The notes beneath the pieces were generated by a model. That model worked only from the letters and a program-made list of their open reading frames with translations, ran no database searches and was not told the DNA's origin. The position numbers and the translations under genes are program-made. Positions 56,322-64,000 of a stretch of 64,000 bases of DNA are shown one piece after another. The stretch covers positions 310,001 to 374,000 of the forward strand of contig NZ_JABEZT010000001.1 of NCBI RefSeq assembly GCF_013149805.1, in the 5' to 3' direction. Source of the DNA: Isoptericola chiayiensis (GTDB lineage Bacteria > Actinomycetota > Actinomycetes > Actinomycetales > Cellulomonadaceae). Positions within the stretch are counted from its first letter, which is position 1, and the number at the start of each line of letters is the position of its first letter.

Positions 56322-57253
56322 CCACCGTCGGCATCTCCGTCGTGCTCGCCACCAATCGCGGTGCCGACAATCCGTTCCTGGCCGAGACTCTCGCATCGGC
56401 CTGCCGGCAGAGCACCGAGTACCTCGAGCTCGTCATCGTCGACGACGGAGGGCCGCGGGAGTTCGGACCCGAAGACCTGCCCGGCGCGCCTCCACGGGCC
56501 AGGGTGGTCAGGACACCAGGAGGCGGCCCGGCGCGTGCGCGCAACATCGGTGCCCGCGTCGTCCGGGGCGACCTCATTGCCTTCCTGGACGACGACGACG
56601 TGTGGGAGCCCGAACGTCTCGAGGCCCACACCCGCGCCATGCGTGCCGACCCAGGACTCGCGCTCACCTACTCCCGGATGCGCTCCGTGGACGACGAAGG
56701 GAGAACGATAGCTTCCGCGGACCAGATTCCGATCTCGACGACGTCGGATGTCTACCGACGACGAACCGGCATCATGCTCCCCAACTCCGTGGTCAGGGCG
56801 GACGCGTTCCGAGCCGTCGGAGGATTCGACGAGTCGCTGCGCCTGGCCGAGGACCTGGACCTCGTGTTCCGGCTTGCTGCGCACGGTGGTGTCGCGATGG
56901 TCGGGAGTCGTTCACTGGTCTCTTACCGACGCCATCGAGGCAACGCGACACGCCGGCATCGCGACCTCGCGACGGCGATTCGCGGTGTCGTCGCCCGGCA
57001 CCTGGAACAGTCGTCCGCGCGCGGGGAGTCCGAGCTCGTCAGCGCCCTGGTCGAGTCTCAGCAGGCGAACGACCGCTTTGCGATCTGGTCGGCGGGTCGC
57101 GCCGCGCGGTCAGCCCTGGGCGAGCACCGCCCGGCCGCGGCGTGGGCCGAGGTGGTGTGGGCAGTGCGATTCGCTCCACATGCACCCTTGCGAGCAGCGA
57201 TCAGGCGGGTGAACGGCCAGCGCCACGGCGAACGAGCTGAGCGTTCCTCTTGA
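56318..57253 (+). CDS. Family 2 glycosyltransferase
   Basis: A 311-residue GT-A transferase with GISVVLATNRG, LVIVDDGGPREF, LIAFLDDDDVWEPERLEAH (D-x-D within four Asp) and LAEDLDLVFRLAAHG. Third gene of the plus-strand transferase operon, ATGA overlap with the second. Its 3' end overlaps the convergent GT2 gene by 53 bp. Confidence 0.93.
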   Translation: MTTVGISVVLATNRGADNPFLAETLASACRQSTEYLELVIVDDGGPREFGPEDLPGAPPRARVVRTPGGGPARARNIGARVVRGDLIAFLDDDDVWEPERLEAHTRAMRADPGLALTYSRMRSVDDEGRTIASADQIPISTTSDVYRRRTGIMLPNSVVRADAFRAVGGFDESLRLAEDLDLVFRLAAHGGVAMVGSRSLVSYRRHRGNATRRHRDLATAIRGVVARHLEQSSARGESELVSALVESQQANDRFAIWSAGRAARSALGEHRPAAAWAEVVWAVRFAPHAPLRAAIRRVNGQRHGERAERSS

Positions 57254-58118
57254 GGTCGTAGGGAAAGAAGCGCCAGTTCTCGACGGTCCAGTCCCGCAGC
57301 ACGACCCGGACCGCACGAGCGCGTTCCGCGGCGGGCAACGGAGCGAGCACCGCTTCCGCGAGGAGCCGGTGGTTCAGGTACCACTGGGGAAACGCGAGAC
57401 GTCGACGGTGCTCCCGGTACGCGCGGGTCTGCCGCACCGGGTCGGAGGCCTGGAGCTTGTTGGTCTGCTCCTCGTGGTTCCTCGCCCAGAAGAGTTGGTC
57501 GGGAACCTGGATCCAAGGAGCCCGCAGTGCCATCCGTACCGCGAGCGCCATGTCACCGCCGTAGAAATCAGGGTGCCCGCCCATGGACCGCAGCACGTCG
57601 GAGCGAAACACGCCGCCGTATCCGATCACCTGATAGGCCTGCCGGACGAAGAACTCGTGCAACCGCTCGACCGGTCCGAGGGACATGAAGTCGAGGTCCT
57701 CGTCGTCCCGTTCACCGAGACGCTCGCCGTCAGCCCCGATGAGAACAACTCGCGAGAAGGCGATCGTCGCGTCGGGATGGGAGTCCAGAGCCGACCGACA
57801 GGACACAAGATGACCCGGCCGCACCAGGTCGTCGGCTGCGTTCCACATGAACAGGGGCGCATCCGCCGCGTGGAGAACGCGATTGAAGTTCCACGTCACG
57901 CCACGATTGACCTCTGTCGTCAGCACCGTGAAACGGTCGTCCTCGGCGGCGAACGAGCGGGCGATCTCGAGCGTGCCGTCCGTAGAACCATTGTCCGAGA
58001 CAACGACCTGGATGTTCTCAAGCTCTTGTTCCTGGAGGGCCGTGAGCGCCTCGGCAAGGTATCTCTCGCCGTTCCACACCGGTACGCCGACCGTCACGGC
58101 CGGACCCCGGCCCGTCAC
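57201..58118 (-). CDS. Family 2 glycosyltransferase
   Basis: A 305-residue GT-A transferase: VTVGVPVWNGERYLAEALTAL, VVSDNGSTDGTLEIA, LFMWNAADDLVRPGHL and GGDMALAVRMALRAPW. The usual D-x-D is N-A-A-D-D here. GTG 58118 overlaps the PIG-L stop by 4 bp and is preferred over the frame's upstream extension to 58172. It is the last gene of the aminotransferase-led minus-strand operon. Confidence 0.91.
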   Translation of the reverse strand: MTGRGPAVTVGVPVWNGERYLAEALTALQEQELENIQVVVSDNGSTDGTLEIARSFAAEDDRFTVLTTEVNRGVTWNFNRVLHAADAPLFMWNAADDLVRPGHLVSCRSALDSHPDATIAFSRVVLIGADGERLGERDDEDLDFMSLGPVERLHEFFVRQAYQVIGYGGVFRSDVLRSMGGHPDFYGGDMALAVRMALRAPWIQVPDQLFWARNHEEQTNKLQASDPVRQTRAYREHRRRLAFPQWYLNHRLLAEAVLAPLPAAERARAVRVVLRDWTVENWRFFPYDLKRNAQLVRRGAGRSPA

Positions 58119-58750
58119 AGGTCGATCACCGCCTTCGGTACCACGAAAGCCTCCGCATAGTGCGACCTGCATTCGATTCCGCGCATCCTCATCAGCCCGC
58201 CGAACGTCTCACGGTCCCACCAGTCATGGCCCACCTGCGAGGGATAGCACTCGTCGAGGATCTCGAGCTTACGGAGCGCGACCTCCTTCGACAGCCGGAC
58301 ATAGGTGCTGGGACGGCCGAGGTCTCCGTCCCACTTCGGGATCTCGTAGTGAAGCACCAGCGCGTCCCGCCACACCGTCGTGACGAGGCGACCCAGCAAC
58401 CGGTGGTCCTGGTGGGCGTCGTCGTATCGGGGCGCCAGGACGACGTCGGGAGGCGGTGTCGAGGCCGCGAAGTCGTGCAACGTCTGCTTCACCGCGTCCC
58501 AGTGGCCGGGCAGCCGACCGTCCGGCAACCCGGCGAACGTGGAGCGAGCACCGGGCCACACCGCGGCGGCAGCTCGGCGCGCCTCTTCGGTCCTCTCACT
58601 GGACCCCGTGAGAGTGAGGAACGCGGCCGAGGCCCCCGGGCGCGCCCCCAGGCGGAGCAACGTCCCGCCGCAGCCGATCTCTAGGTCGTCCGGGTGCGCT
58701 GCCAGCCCGATGACGTGGATCGGGCCGGGCCCCGTTGTCAACGGCTTCAC
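58115..58750 (-). CDS. PIG-L (GlcNAc deacetylase-like) family hydrolase
   Basis: A 211-residue zinc deacetylase of the PIG-L/LmbE group. Metal ligands lie in AAHPDDLEIGCGG (His and Asp near residues 19-22) and in APRYDDAHQDHRLLG (second His). It removes N-acetyl groups from amino sugars or related substrates, so it may tailor a sugar of the polymer or its precursor. GTG 58750 overlaps the pyruvyl-transferase stop; GTGA overlaps on both sides place it firmly in the operon. Confidence 0.92.
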   Translation of the reverse strand: MKPLTTGPGPIHVIGLAAHPDDLEIGCGGTLLRLGARPGASAAFLTLTGSSERTEEARRAAAAVWPGARSTFAGLPDGRLPGHWDAVKQTLHDFAASTPPPDVVLAPRYDDAHQDHRLLGRLVTTVWRDALVLHYEIPKWDGDLGRPSTYVRLSKEVALRKLEILDECYPSQVGHDWWDRETFGGLMRMRGIECRSHYAEAFVVPKAVIDL

Positions 58751-59943
58751 CGCTTCGTCTCCAGTTGCGTCGGGTACCGGCTGAGTCCCAGGTCGCGCCG
58801 GAGATCGTCTGCCTGCGCCTCGAGCAGGGCGCGTGCCCGGCCCGTCCATCGCACCGTGTCGGTGTGCGCTGAATGCCAGGCGTTCCCCTCCCTCAGCATC
58901 TCGAGGACCTGTTCCGCGACGAGGTCGGGGTCGAATCCGGCGACGTCGTGCGCTCTCTCGGGCGCTCCGAGGTCGTCCACCAGCCACTGCTGCTTCCTCG
59001 CGTACCCCAGAGACACGACCGGGAGCCCGGCGCGCACCGCCGTGACCAGGTTGTGGTAACGCGCTGCGACGACGACGCGACAGCCGGCGAACCACTCGGC
59101 CAACTCGTCGAGAGTGTCCGCGGGAGCTCGGACGACGGCAGCACGGTCGACACGAGCGACCACCTCCTCGGCGATCGTGTCGTCCAGCCCTGCCCCACCG
59201 ACCACCAGGACCGTCGTCCCGGCCTCCTCGAGCCGGCGCGCGACCAGGCAGATCCTGCCCAGATAGTCGTCCCGGTCCCACGAGGCCTCGACCGTTCCCG
59301 TCCCGTTCGTGTCGATCACACCGAGGGCGACCGTCCACCCTCCCGCGTCGCCCCTGGCGCCCAGCGGCTTGCCCGAGAGCACCAGGTCCGGGACGACGGG
59401 AGGTCGAGCGCCTGCGAGCCTCGCGACGTGTTCCGCAGAACCGCGATCCCGCACCGTCACCGACGTGGCGAACCTCAGCACCGCGCCGAACAGTGCCCGC
59501 GTCAACCGGCTGCCGCCGTCGTCGACGCCGATCGAGACCAGGTGGAACGGGCGATGACGACACCGCGCAGCGACCCCGTACCACGCCAGGGTCAGCGGGA
59601 TCGCCGTCGCTCGGATCGCCGCCCCCTCCAACAGCCCGGTCCCAGGCACGACCACGGCGTCGACCTCACCGACCCGCCGCCACGCCCACACCAGGTCGCG
59701 CAACTTTCCCCACGCTCCTCGCCACCCGCCACGGACAGCGTGCGGGTCGGTGACGGAGACCGTCGAGATGCCTCGGTCACGCCGGACGACGTCAGGCTTC
59801 TCGGTGACGATCACCAGCTCCGCGTCCTCGCCGAGGACGTCGAGCATGGCGTCGAGCGACGCTTCGTTGCCGAGGTTGCCGATGCCGAACTGCCCCAGCA
59901 GGGCTACACGGGGACGAGCCGGTGGCCGTATGTCACGCACCAC
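58747..59943 (-). CDS. Polysaccharide pyruvyl transferase family protein
   Basis: A 398-residue protein of the CsaB/WcaK/AmsJ family that adds ketal-linked pyruvate from PEP to sugars. Signs are VALLGQFGIGNLGNEASLDAML at the start, SVTVRDRGSAEHV, and ARYHNLVTAVRAGLPVVSLGY near the C-terminus. Pyruvylation gives the polymer negative charge and, in many Gram-positives, a docking site for SLH proteins. Its start overlaps the end of the nucleotidyltransferase gene by 11 bp. Confidence 0.92.
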   Translation of the reverse strand: MVRDIRPPARPRVALLGQFGIGNLGNEASLDAMLDVLGEDAELVIVTEKPDVVRRDRGISTVSVTDPHAVRGGWRGAWGKLRDLVWAWRRVGEVDAVVVPGTGLLEGAAIRATAIPLTLAWYGVAARCRHRPFHLVSIGVDDGGSRLTRALFGAVLRFATSVTVRDRGSAEHVARLAGARPPVVPDLVLSGKPLGARGDAGGWTVALGVIDTNGTGTVEASWDRDDYLGRICLVARRLEEAGTTVLVVGGAGLDDTIAEEVVARVDRAAVVRAPADTLDELAEWFAGCRVVVAARYHNLVTAVRAGLPVVSLGYARKQQWLVDDLGAPERAHDVAGFDPDLVAEQVLEMLREGNAWHSAHTDTVRWTGRARALLEAQADDLRRDLGLSRYPTQLETKR

Positions 59944-60781
59944 GGGTTCGTCCGACTACTTCCGGTACCCGGACCTCCGGCGCGCGGCGCGGCCGATGCT
60001 GAGACGCACGGTCCCAGACGGCCCAGGGCCGATCACCCGTGCGGTTCATCTCCTCGAGCGCGGAGCGCTCCTTGAGCGTGTCCATGGGCGCCCAGAAGCC
60101 GGGGTGGGGGTGCACTCTGAACCGGCCGGCACGGGCGGCGCGCACGCACGCGTCCATGACGAGGTCCTCCCCCTCGTCGAGGAAGTCGAAGATCCCCTGC
60201 CGGAGGACGAAGTAGCCTCCGTTGATGCACATGCTCATATGCGCGACGGGCTCGAGGTCACGCATCCAGCCGTCCTCGTCAAAACGCACCACGTGGAACG
60301 AGTCCTGAGGGGCGACCGCCAGCAAGGTCCCGACCGCGTCAGTCTTCACGAACTCGTCGATGATGGCGTTCATCGGGGCGTCCGTCAGGACGTCACCGTA
60401 GTTGGCGAGAAACACGTCGTCGTCGTCGAGATACTGACGCACGCGGCGCAGTCGTTCACCGATCGCGGTGTCGATGCCGGTGTCGACGAAGGTGATGCGC
60501 CACTCGCTGATGTCGCTCGACAGCAACTCGATCTGGTCGCCACCCTTGGTGAGGACAAAGTCGTTCGAGTGCGTCTCCGAGTAGTTCAGGAAGTAGTCCT
60601 TGACCGCGTTGGCCCCGTGCCCCAGGCACAGGATGAACTCCGTGTGCCCGAAGTGTGCGTAGTACTTCATGATGTGCCACAGGACGGGCCGGGTTCCGAT
60701 CGGCATCATCGGCTTCGGCAACGAGTCCGAGCCGGACCGCATGCGCATGCCCAGACCGCCGCAGAACAGGACGACCTTCAT
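59933..60781 (-). CDS. Glucose-1-phosphate cytidylyltransferase-like nucleotidyltransferase
   Basis: A 282-residue sugar nucleotidyltransferase. VVLFCGGLGMRMR (the usual G-G-x-G-T-R with Met in place of Thr), LPKPMMPIGTRPVLWHIMKYY, then LNYSETHSNDF and GFWAPMDTLKERSALEE are most like RfbF, which makes CDP-glucose. The product would feed a CDP-linked deoxysugar branch; a dehydratase is expected beyond the right edge. Its G+C is low for this genome (32 of 60 at 60541-60600). ATG overlap with the aminotransferase gene (60778-60781). Confidence 0.86.
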   Translation of the reverse strand: MKVVLFCGGLGMRMRSGSDSLPKPMMPIGTRPVLWHIMKYYAHFGHTEFILCLGHGANAVKDYFLNYSETHSNDFVLTKGGDQIELLSSDISEWRITFVDTGIDTAIGERLRRVRQYLDDDDVFLANYGDVLTDAPMNAIIDEFVKTDAVGTLLAVAPQDSFHVVRFDEDGWMRDLEPVAHMSMCINGGYFVLRQGIFDFLDEGEDLVMDACVRAARAGRFRVHPHPGFWAPMDTLKERSALEEMNRTGDRPWAVWDRASQHRPRRAPEVRVPEVVGRTRGA

Positions 60782-62196
60782 CGTGCACCTCCGGGGCGTC
60801 GAATGGAGTCGGTGTCGTGACGGAGGCGGCGTGGTGCGGCGCGCTCTCGCAGCGCTGGAGCGACGGGAGCGCCGACGAGGAATCTATCGGTCGAACCGGC
60901 GTCGAGCGCAGCCTCGTAGATCGGGAGCGCTCGACCGACCGCGTCCACCGTCCGGTCGAGGTCGGCGTCTGTGTGCGCCGCCGAGACGACGAACGACTGA
61001 GCGAGAACTCCCCCTCGGAGGAGTTCGGACAGGAACAACGCTCGGTAGGCCTGCGATGCCTTGCGGGTCGCGTCCAGCGTTCCGAACACCAGGCATGCGG
61101 GATGTCCGGAAACCGTGACGTGGGCCGAGAGCCCCGCGGCGTCCACGACCTGCTCGACTCCGGTGCGAAGCCGCCGTCCGCGCTCCGCCAGAACCGCCGG
61201 CACGTCTCGGCTTTCGTAGGTGCGGCGGACCGCGAGCCAGGCGGCCAAACCGCCGGTCTCCGCACCGTTTGTGGTGGAGAGCAGGAACACGCGTCGCTCG
61301 TCGGTCGCAAGACCCCCGAGCTCCATCAACTCGCGACGACCGGCCAGGGCTGAGACGGCGAAGCCGTTCCCCATGGCCTTGCCCCATGTAGACAGGTCGG
61401 GCGTGACGCCGTAGACCGACTGAGCACCTCCTGCGGCCCAGCGCATACCCGTGATGATCTCGTCGAAGACAAGGACGACACCCTCTCGATCGCAGAGCGC
61501 CCGAAGCCCCTCGAGGTAGCCAGGTGGTGGCGTGAGTTGGGCGGTCGCCGCCTCGAGCACGAGAGCTGCGATCTCTCCGCGGCGTTCCGCGAGCAGCGAT
61601 GCCGTACCTGCGAGATCTCCGTACCGGAACCTGACGGTCAGACCGCTGACCGCCCTAGGGATGCCGGCATCCATCGGTGTGGTGCCGATGAACCAGTCGT
61701 CGGTCGAGAAGAAGGGCTGGTCCGTGCAGACGGCAACCACCTCACGTCCCGTCGCGGCTCGGGCCAGCCGGACGGCCGCAGTGGTCGCGTCGGAACCGTT
61801 CTTGGCGAACTTCACCATCTCGGCGCCGGGCACCTGGGCACAGAACGCCTCGGCAGCATCGAGTTCCCATGTCGTCGGTCGCGAGAAGCTCACCCCGTCC
61901 GCGACAGCGGCGGCGACCGCATCGACGACAGGTCGGTAGCCATGGCCGAGCGTGACGCTCCGCAGTCCCATCCCGTACTCGACGTACTCGTTGCCGTCCA
62001 TGTCCCAGACATGAGCACCTGCACCTCGAGCGAGCACCGGCGCCATGCCTTCCGGGTACTGGTCGGAGGCACGCGCGTAGGTGTGCGCCCCGCCCGGAAC
62101 GAGTTCGTGCAGGCGCGCTTGGGCGGCCGCCGAACGTTCGAGCCCGGCCCACGCAGGGCGGGCAGACGCCGTGTCGGATCCTACGTGCTGCGACAT
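60778..62196 (-). CDS. Class III PLP aminotransferase / GSA-aminomutase-like protein
   Basis: A 472-residue fold-type I PLP enzyme of the glutamate-1-semialdehyde aminomutase group: HELVPGGAHTYARASDQYPEG, FAKNGSDATTAAVRLARA (PLP phosphate loop), LVFDEIITGMRWAAGG, and DLSTWGKAMGNGFAVSALAG with the Schiff-base Lys. In polysaccharide loci such enzymes aminate sugar or side-chain intermediates, not heme precursors. First gene of the five-gene minus-strand operon; ATG at 62196 faces a divergent promoter region. Confidence 0.92.
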   Translation of the reverse strand: MSQHVGSDTASARPAWAGLERSAAAQARLHELVPGGAHTYARASDQYPEGMAPVLARGAGAHVWDMDGNEYVEYGMGLRSVTLGHGYRPVVDAVAAAVADGVSFSRPTTWELDAAEAFCAQVPGAEMVKFAKNGSDATTAAVRLARAATGREVVAVCTDQPFFSTDDWFIGTTPMDAGIPRAVSGLTVRFRYGDLAGTASLLAERRGEIAALVLEAATAQLTPPPGYLEGLRALCDREGVVLVFDEIITGMRWAAGGAQSVYGVTPDLSTWGKAMGNGFAVSALAGRRELMELGGLATDERRVFLLSTTNGAETGGLAAWLAVRRTYESRDVPAVLAERGRRLRTGVEQVVDAAGLSAHVTVSGHPACLVFGTLDATRKASQAYRALFLSELLRGGVLAQSFVVSAAHTDADLDRTVDAVGRALPIYEAALDAGSTDRFLVGAPVAPALRERAAPRRLRHDTDSIRRPGGAR

Positions 62197-62293
62197 CGGC
62201 TTCCCCTCGACGCGGTGGCTCCGGAGCCGCCCGGTCGGGCGCCCGCAGCCAGTCTGCTGCGCGTCACCGCAGGTCTGAACCCGCACGGCGGCA

Positions 62294-62327
62294 TTTCATC
62301 CGTGCCGCGGGCACTTTTCACCCGTGC
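62294..62327. promoter_or_regulatory. Direct repeat TTTCAYCCGTGC in the divergent promoter
   Basis: TTTCATCCGTGC (62294-62305) and TTTCACCCGTGC (62316-62327) match at 11 of 12 bases and lie 22 bp apart, two helical turns. They sit in the 161-bp gap between the aminotransferase operon and the RmlC-like gene and may be an operator for both. The rest of the gap shows no gene. Confidence 0.45.
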
Positions 62328-62357
62328 GCGGGCCACGAGGTCGCCTAGCGTGAGGCC

Positions 62358-62909
62358 GTGCACGTACGAGACACGAGCCTTCACGGTGTCCTCCTCCTCG
62401 AACCCACACCGCACCGGGACGATCGCGGGCTCTTCACCCGGACGTTCGACGACGACACGGCGGCCCGGGCCGGTATCGACCCCAGGTCGTTCGTTCAGGA
62501 CAGCCAGTCCCGGTCGCTGCGCGGTGTTGTGCGCGGACTCCACGGACGAGACGGCGCCGGCGAGTCAAAGCTGGTCAGAGTGGCGAACGGTGCGGTGCAC
62601 GACGTGGTCGTCGACGCGCGGCCGAACTCACCGACCTTCGGCCGATGGGAGGCGTTCCTCCTCGACGACACGAACTTCCGCGTGCTGCACGTGCCACGTG
62701 GATGCCTCCACGGCCACCAGACCCTGACGGTCACCGCGGACGTCTGCTACCGCATCGATTCCGAGCACGAACCGAGGGAGGACGTCGCCGTCCACTACAG
62801 GGATCCGGACCTCGGCATCACATGGCCTGTCCCGGTGACGGTCGTCAGCGACCGTGACGCCGCCGCCGGCTCATGGGCACGGCTCGTCGAACGACTCACG
62901 TCCCGCTGA
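62358..62909 (+). CDS. RmlC-like sugar 3,5-epimerase family protein
   Basis: A 183-residue cupin of the dTDP-4-dehydrorhamnose 3,5-epimerase family: DDRGLFTRTFDD, RGVVRGLHGRDGAGESKLVRV with the catalytic His, VVVDARPNSPTFGRW with the partner Asp, and HVPRGCLHGHQTL. In the region where RmlC enzymes have two adjacent Tyr (one the catalytic acid), this protein has YRIDSEHEP, so the acid appears to be lost. It may be a single-centre epimerase acting on a CDP- or dTDP-4-keto sugar. The GTG at 62358 starts it; its 3' end overlaps the methyltransferase gene by 14 bp. Confidence 0.88.
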   Translation: MHVRDTSLHGVLLLEPTPHRDDRGLFTRTFDDDTAARAGIDPRSFVQDSQSRSLRGVVRGLHGRDGAGESKLVRVANGAVHDVVVDARPNSPTFGRWEAFLLDDTNFRVLHVPRGCLHGHQTLTVTADVCYRIDSEHEPREDVAVHYRDPDLGITWPVPVTVVSDRDAAAGSWARLVERLTSR

Positions 62910-64000
62910 GCGGAGGGACGACGAACGGTTCCGGCTCGGCGAGCACCCAGCGAGCGCCGGCGGCCTCGATCTGCGGGTAGGCCCGGCGGACCTCGTCGAG
63001 AAGGTCGGGTACGAAGAGCAGCACGTGATCGGGACGGAGCTCGGCGAACGCTTCGGGACCGACGATCGGCACTCGGGGCCGCCCGCTTCCCGGCATCGAC
63101 AGACCCCGTTTCGCCTCCGACGAGTCCACGACGGCCCGCACGTCCCGGACCGTGATCCCGGTGGCTGCGAAGAGTGACACTGCCCGTGAGGCCGCGCCAT
63201 ACCCGACGACGACCGAGTCACCACAACCGTCCAGCCAGGCTCGCAGGGCGGCCGTCGACGCCGTGACTCCCCGACCGAGCAGGGCGACAGCGGCGGGGTC
63301 CCGTACACCCAGGGCGGACTCGTCCTCCAGCGCCCGCTCTATGACGGAGCTGACCTCGGGCGGCACCGACGCCGCACGGACGGAAGCGGACCGGGCGAAC
63401 GCCAGAACCCATGTTCCGCCGTAGAGGGGGTATCGCCAGGCGCCGACGGGCGTCAGCTCGCTCGAGCGTGCCATCTCGACCGTCATCGTCACGGACAGGT
63501 AGGAGTAGTGGCCGTGGCGCAGCACATTCCACGTCCCGTCGCGCATGATCGTCGAGAGCGGATGGAGATGCAGGGCGAGGACACCCTCGGCAGACATCTC
63601 CCGGACCCGGCGAAGCCAGGCGGACCGCAGATCTGGCTCGTGCATCAGGCCCAAGGAGTCGACTACGAGGTCGGCCGGGCCGCCGCCCGCTACGACGACG
63701 CCGGGCACGGCGTCCCGGACGGGGGCCCACCACGAGCCGCCGTGCGGACTGCCGTGTTCCTCGACGCGCGCACCCCGCTCGACGAACCCCGCGCGCGTCA
63801 GATCGGCGACGGCCGCACGCGCCTGCGCGACGAGTGCCTCCGGCTCCACGCCACGCGGCTCGTCCGCGCGCGTCTCGTCTTCCTCGAGCTGCGCCAGCCC
63901 ACAACGGTCGCACAGCACCATTCGCAGCGGGAAGAGTGCGTCCTCCACGGGATCGGTGGCCGCAGGGAACCGGTCCGCCGGTGGCTGTGCACCCAGGTCG
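62896..64000 (-). CDS. C-methyltransferase family protein (5' end beyond right edge)
   Basis: An open frame from the right edge to 62896; at least 368 residues, N-terminus missing. DLGAQPPADRFP then MVLCDRCGLAQLEEDE is the zinc-binding N-terminal domain of NovU/TylCIII-type sugar C-methyltransferases, and FAELRPDHVLLFVPDLLDEV near the end is their C-terminal domain. The central SAM domain is short: EEHGSPHGGSWW is followed directly by DLVVDSLGLMHEP, and the usual H-E-H-x-S-Y block reads RHGHYSYLS. It would C-methylate a 4-keto sugar nucleotide if active. GTG 63948 is an internal codon, not the start. Confidence 0.85.
   Translation of the reverse strand, partial: DLGAQPPADRFPAATDPVEDALFPLRMVLCDRCGLAQLEEDETRADEPRGVEPEALVAQARAAVADLTRAGFVERGARVEEHGSPHGGSWWAPVRDAVPGVVVAGGGPADLVVDSLGLMHEPDLRSAWLRRVREMSAEGVLALHLHPLSTIMRDGTWNVLRHGHYSYLSVTMTVEMARSSELTPVGAWRYPLYGGTWVLAFARSASVRAASVPPEVSSVIERALEDESALGVRDPAAVALLGRGVTASTAALRAWLDGCGDSVVVGYGAASRAVSLFAATGITVRDVRAVVDSSEAKRGLSMPGSGRPRVPIVGPEAFAELRPDHVLLFVPDLLDEVRRAYPQIEAAGARWVLAEPEPFVVPPLSGT

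Noticed and set aside
62358-62909. Naming the epimerase rfbC/rmlC outright
   Set aside because: The catalytic Tyr region is not conserved and no dTDP-rhamnose genes are next to it, so the product may differ.

Overview
The window is high-GC DNA (about 73% G+C in ordinary genes; a hand count of 6301-6360 gives 44 of 60) with many GTG starts, leaderless-looking starts, and 4-bp ATGA/GTGA gene overlaps. The order eno, ftsB/divIC, DUF501, ppx, the DUF5997 gene beside a lone LysR effector domain, a DUF6221 protein and an F420/PPOX oxidoreductase all point to an actinobacterium, most likely of the order Micrococcales (Cellulomonas/Isoptericola/Cellulosimicrobium-like). The genus is an inference.

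Layout. 1-7.3 kb holds core and housekeeping genes: an AI-2E-type permease (cut by the left edge), a YdeI-like protein, a CPA1 Na+/H+ antiporter, MsrA, an NmrA-like reductase with its divergent HxlR regulator, and an ATP-dependent DNA ligase. 7.3-9.2 kb is a clearly foreign, low-GC insert with one gene, a fused AAA ATPase-TOPRIM (DUF4435-like) protein that looks like a single-gene phage-defence system. 9.2-17 kb carries small metabolic and regulatory genes and a three-gene ECF42 module (two YciI/DGPF proteins plus sigma factor) with a recognisable ECF42 promoter. 17-30 kb has a GH15 glycosidase, a BI-1 protein, an RND exporter, an ArsR-like regulator with a clear operator, two LysR/EamA divergons (the other at 12.7-14.7 kb), an odd tRNA with anticodon UAA, and NDH-2. 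30-45 kb is core again: ppx, DUF501, ftsB, eno, an ABC (MacB/FtsX-type) exporter, ppdK with its bifunctional regulator, lhgO and mfd.

45.3-64 kb is a cell-surface polysaccharide locus with lower and uneven G+C. Its parts are a Wzm/Wzt ABC exporter, at least seven glycosyltransferases, a nucleotide-sugar branch (glucose-1-phosphate cytidylyltransferase-like, PLP aminotransferase, RmlC-like epimerase, C-methyltransferase), tailoring enzymes (pyruvyl transferase, PIG-L deacetylase), and two exported proteins translationally coupled to the export operon: a triple-repeat Pro/Ser-linker protein and a DUF4038/GH140-like Tat lipoprotein. The genes imply a glycan built in the cytoplasm on a carrier, decorated with a branched deoxysugar and pyruvate, exported by Wzm/Wzt and possibly bound or trimmed outside by the two secreted proteins.

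The least explained feature is a family of intergenic arrays at 18.98-19.10, 31.15-31.42 and 36.04-36.17 kb. Each consists of units with exactly 20-bp spacing and the core GAGGTAGG, arranged as two opposed (head-to-head) blocks, placed at gene 3' ends and linked to very long perfect hairpins. In one case the array supplies the stop codon of ppdK.
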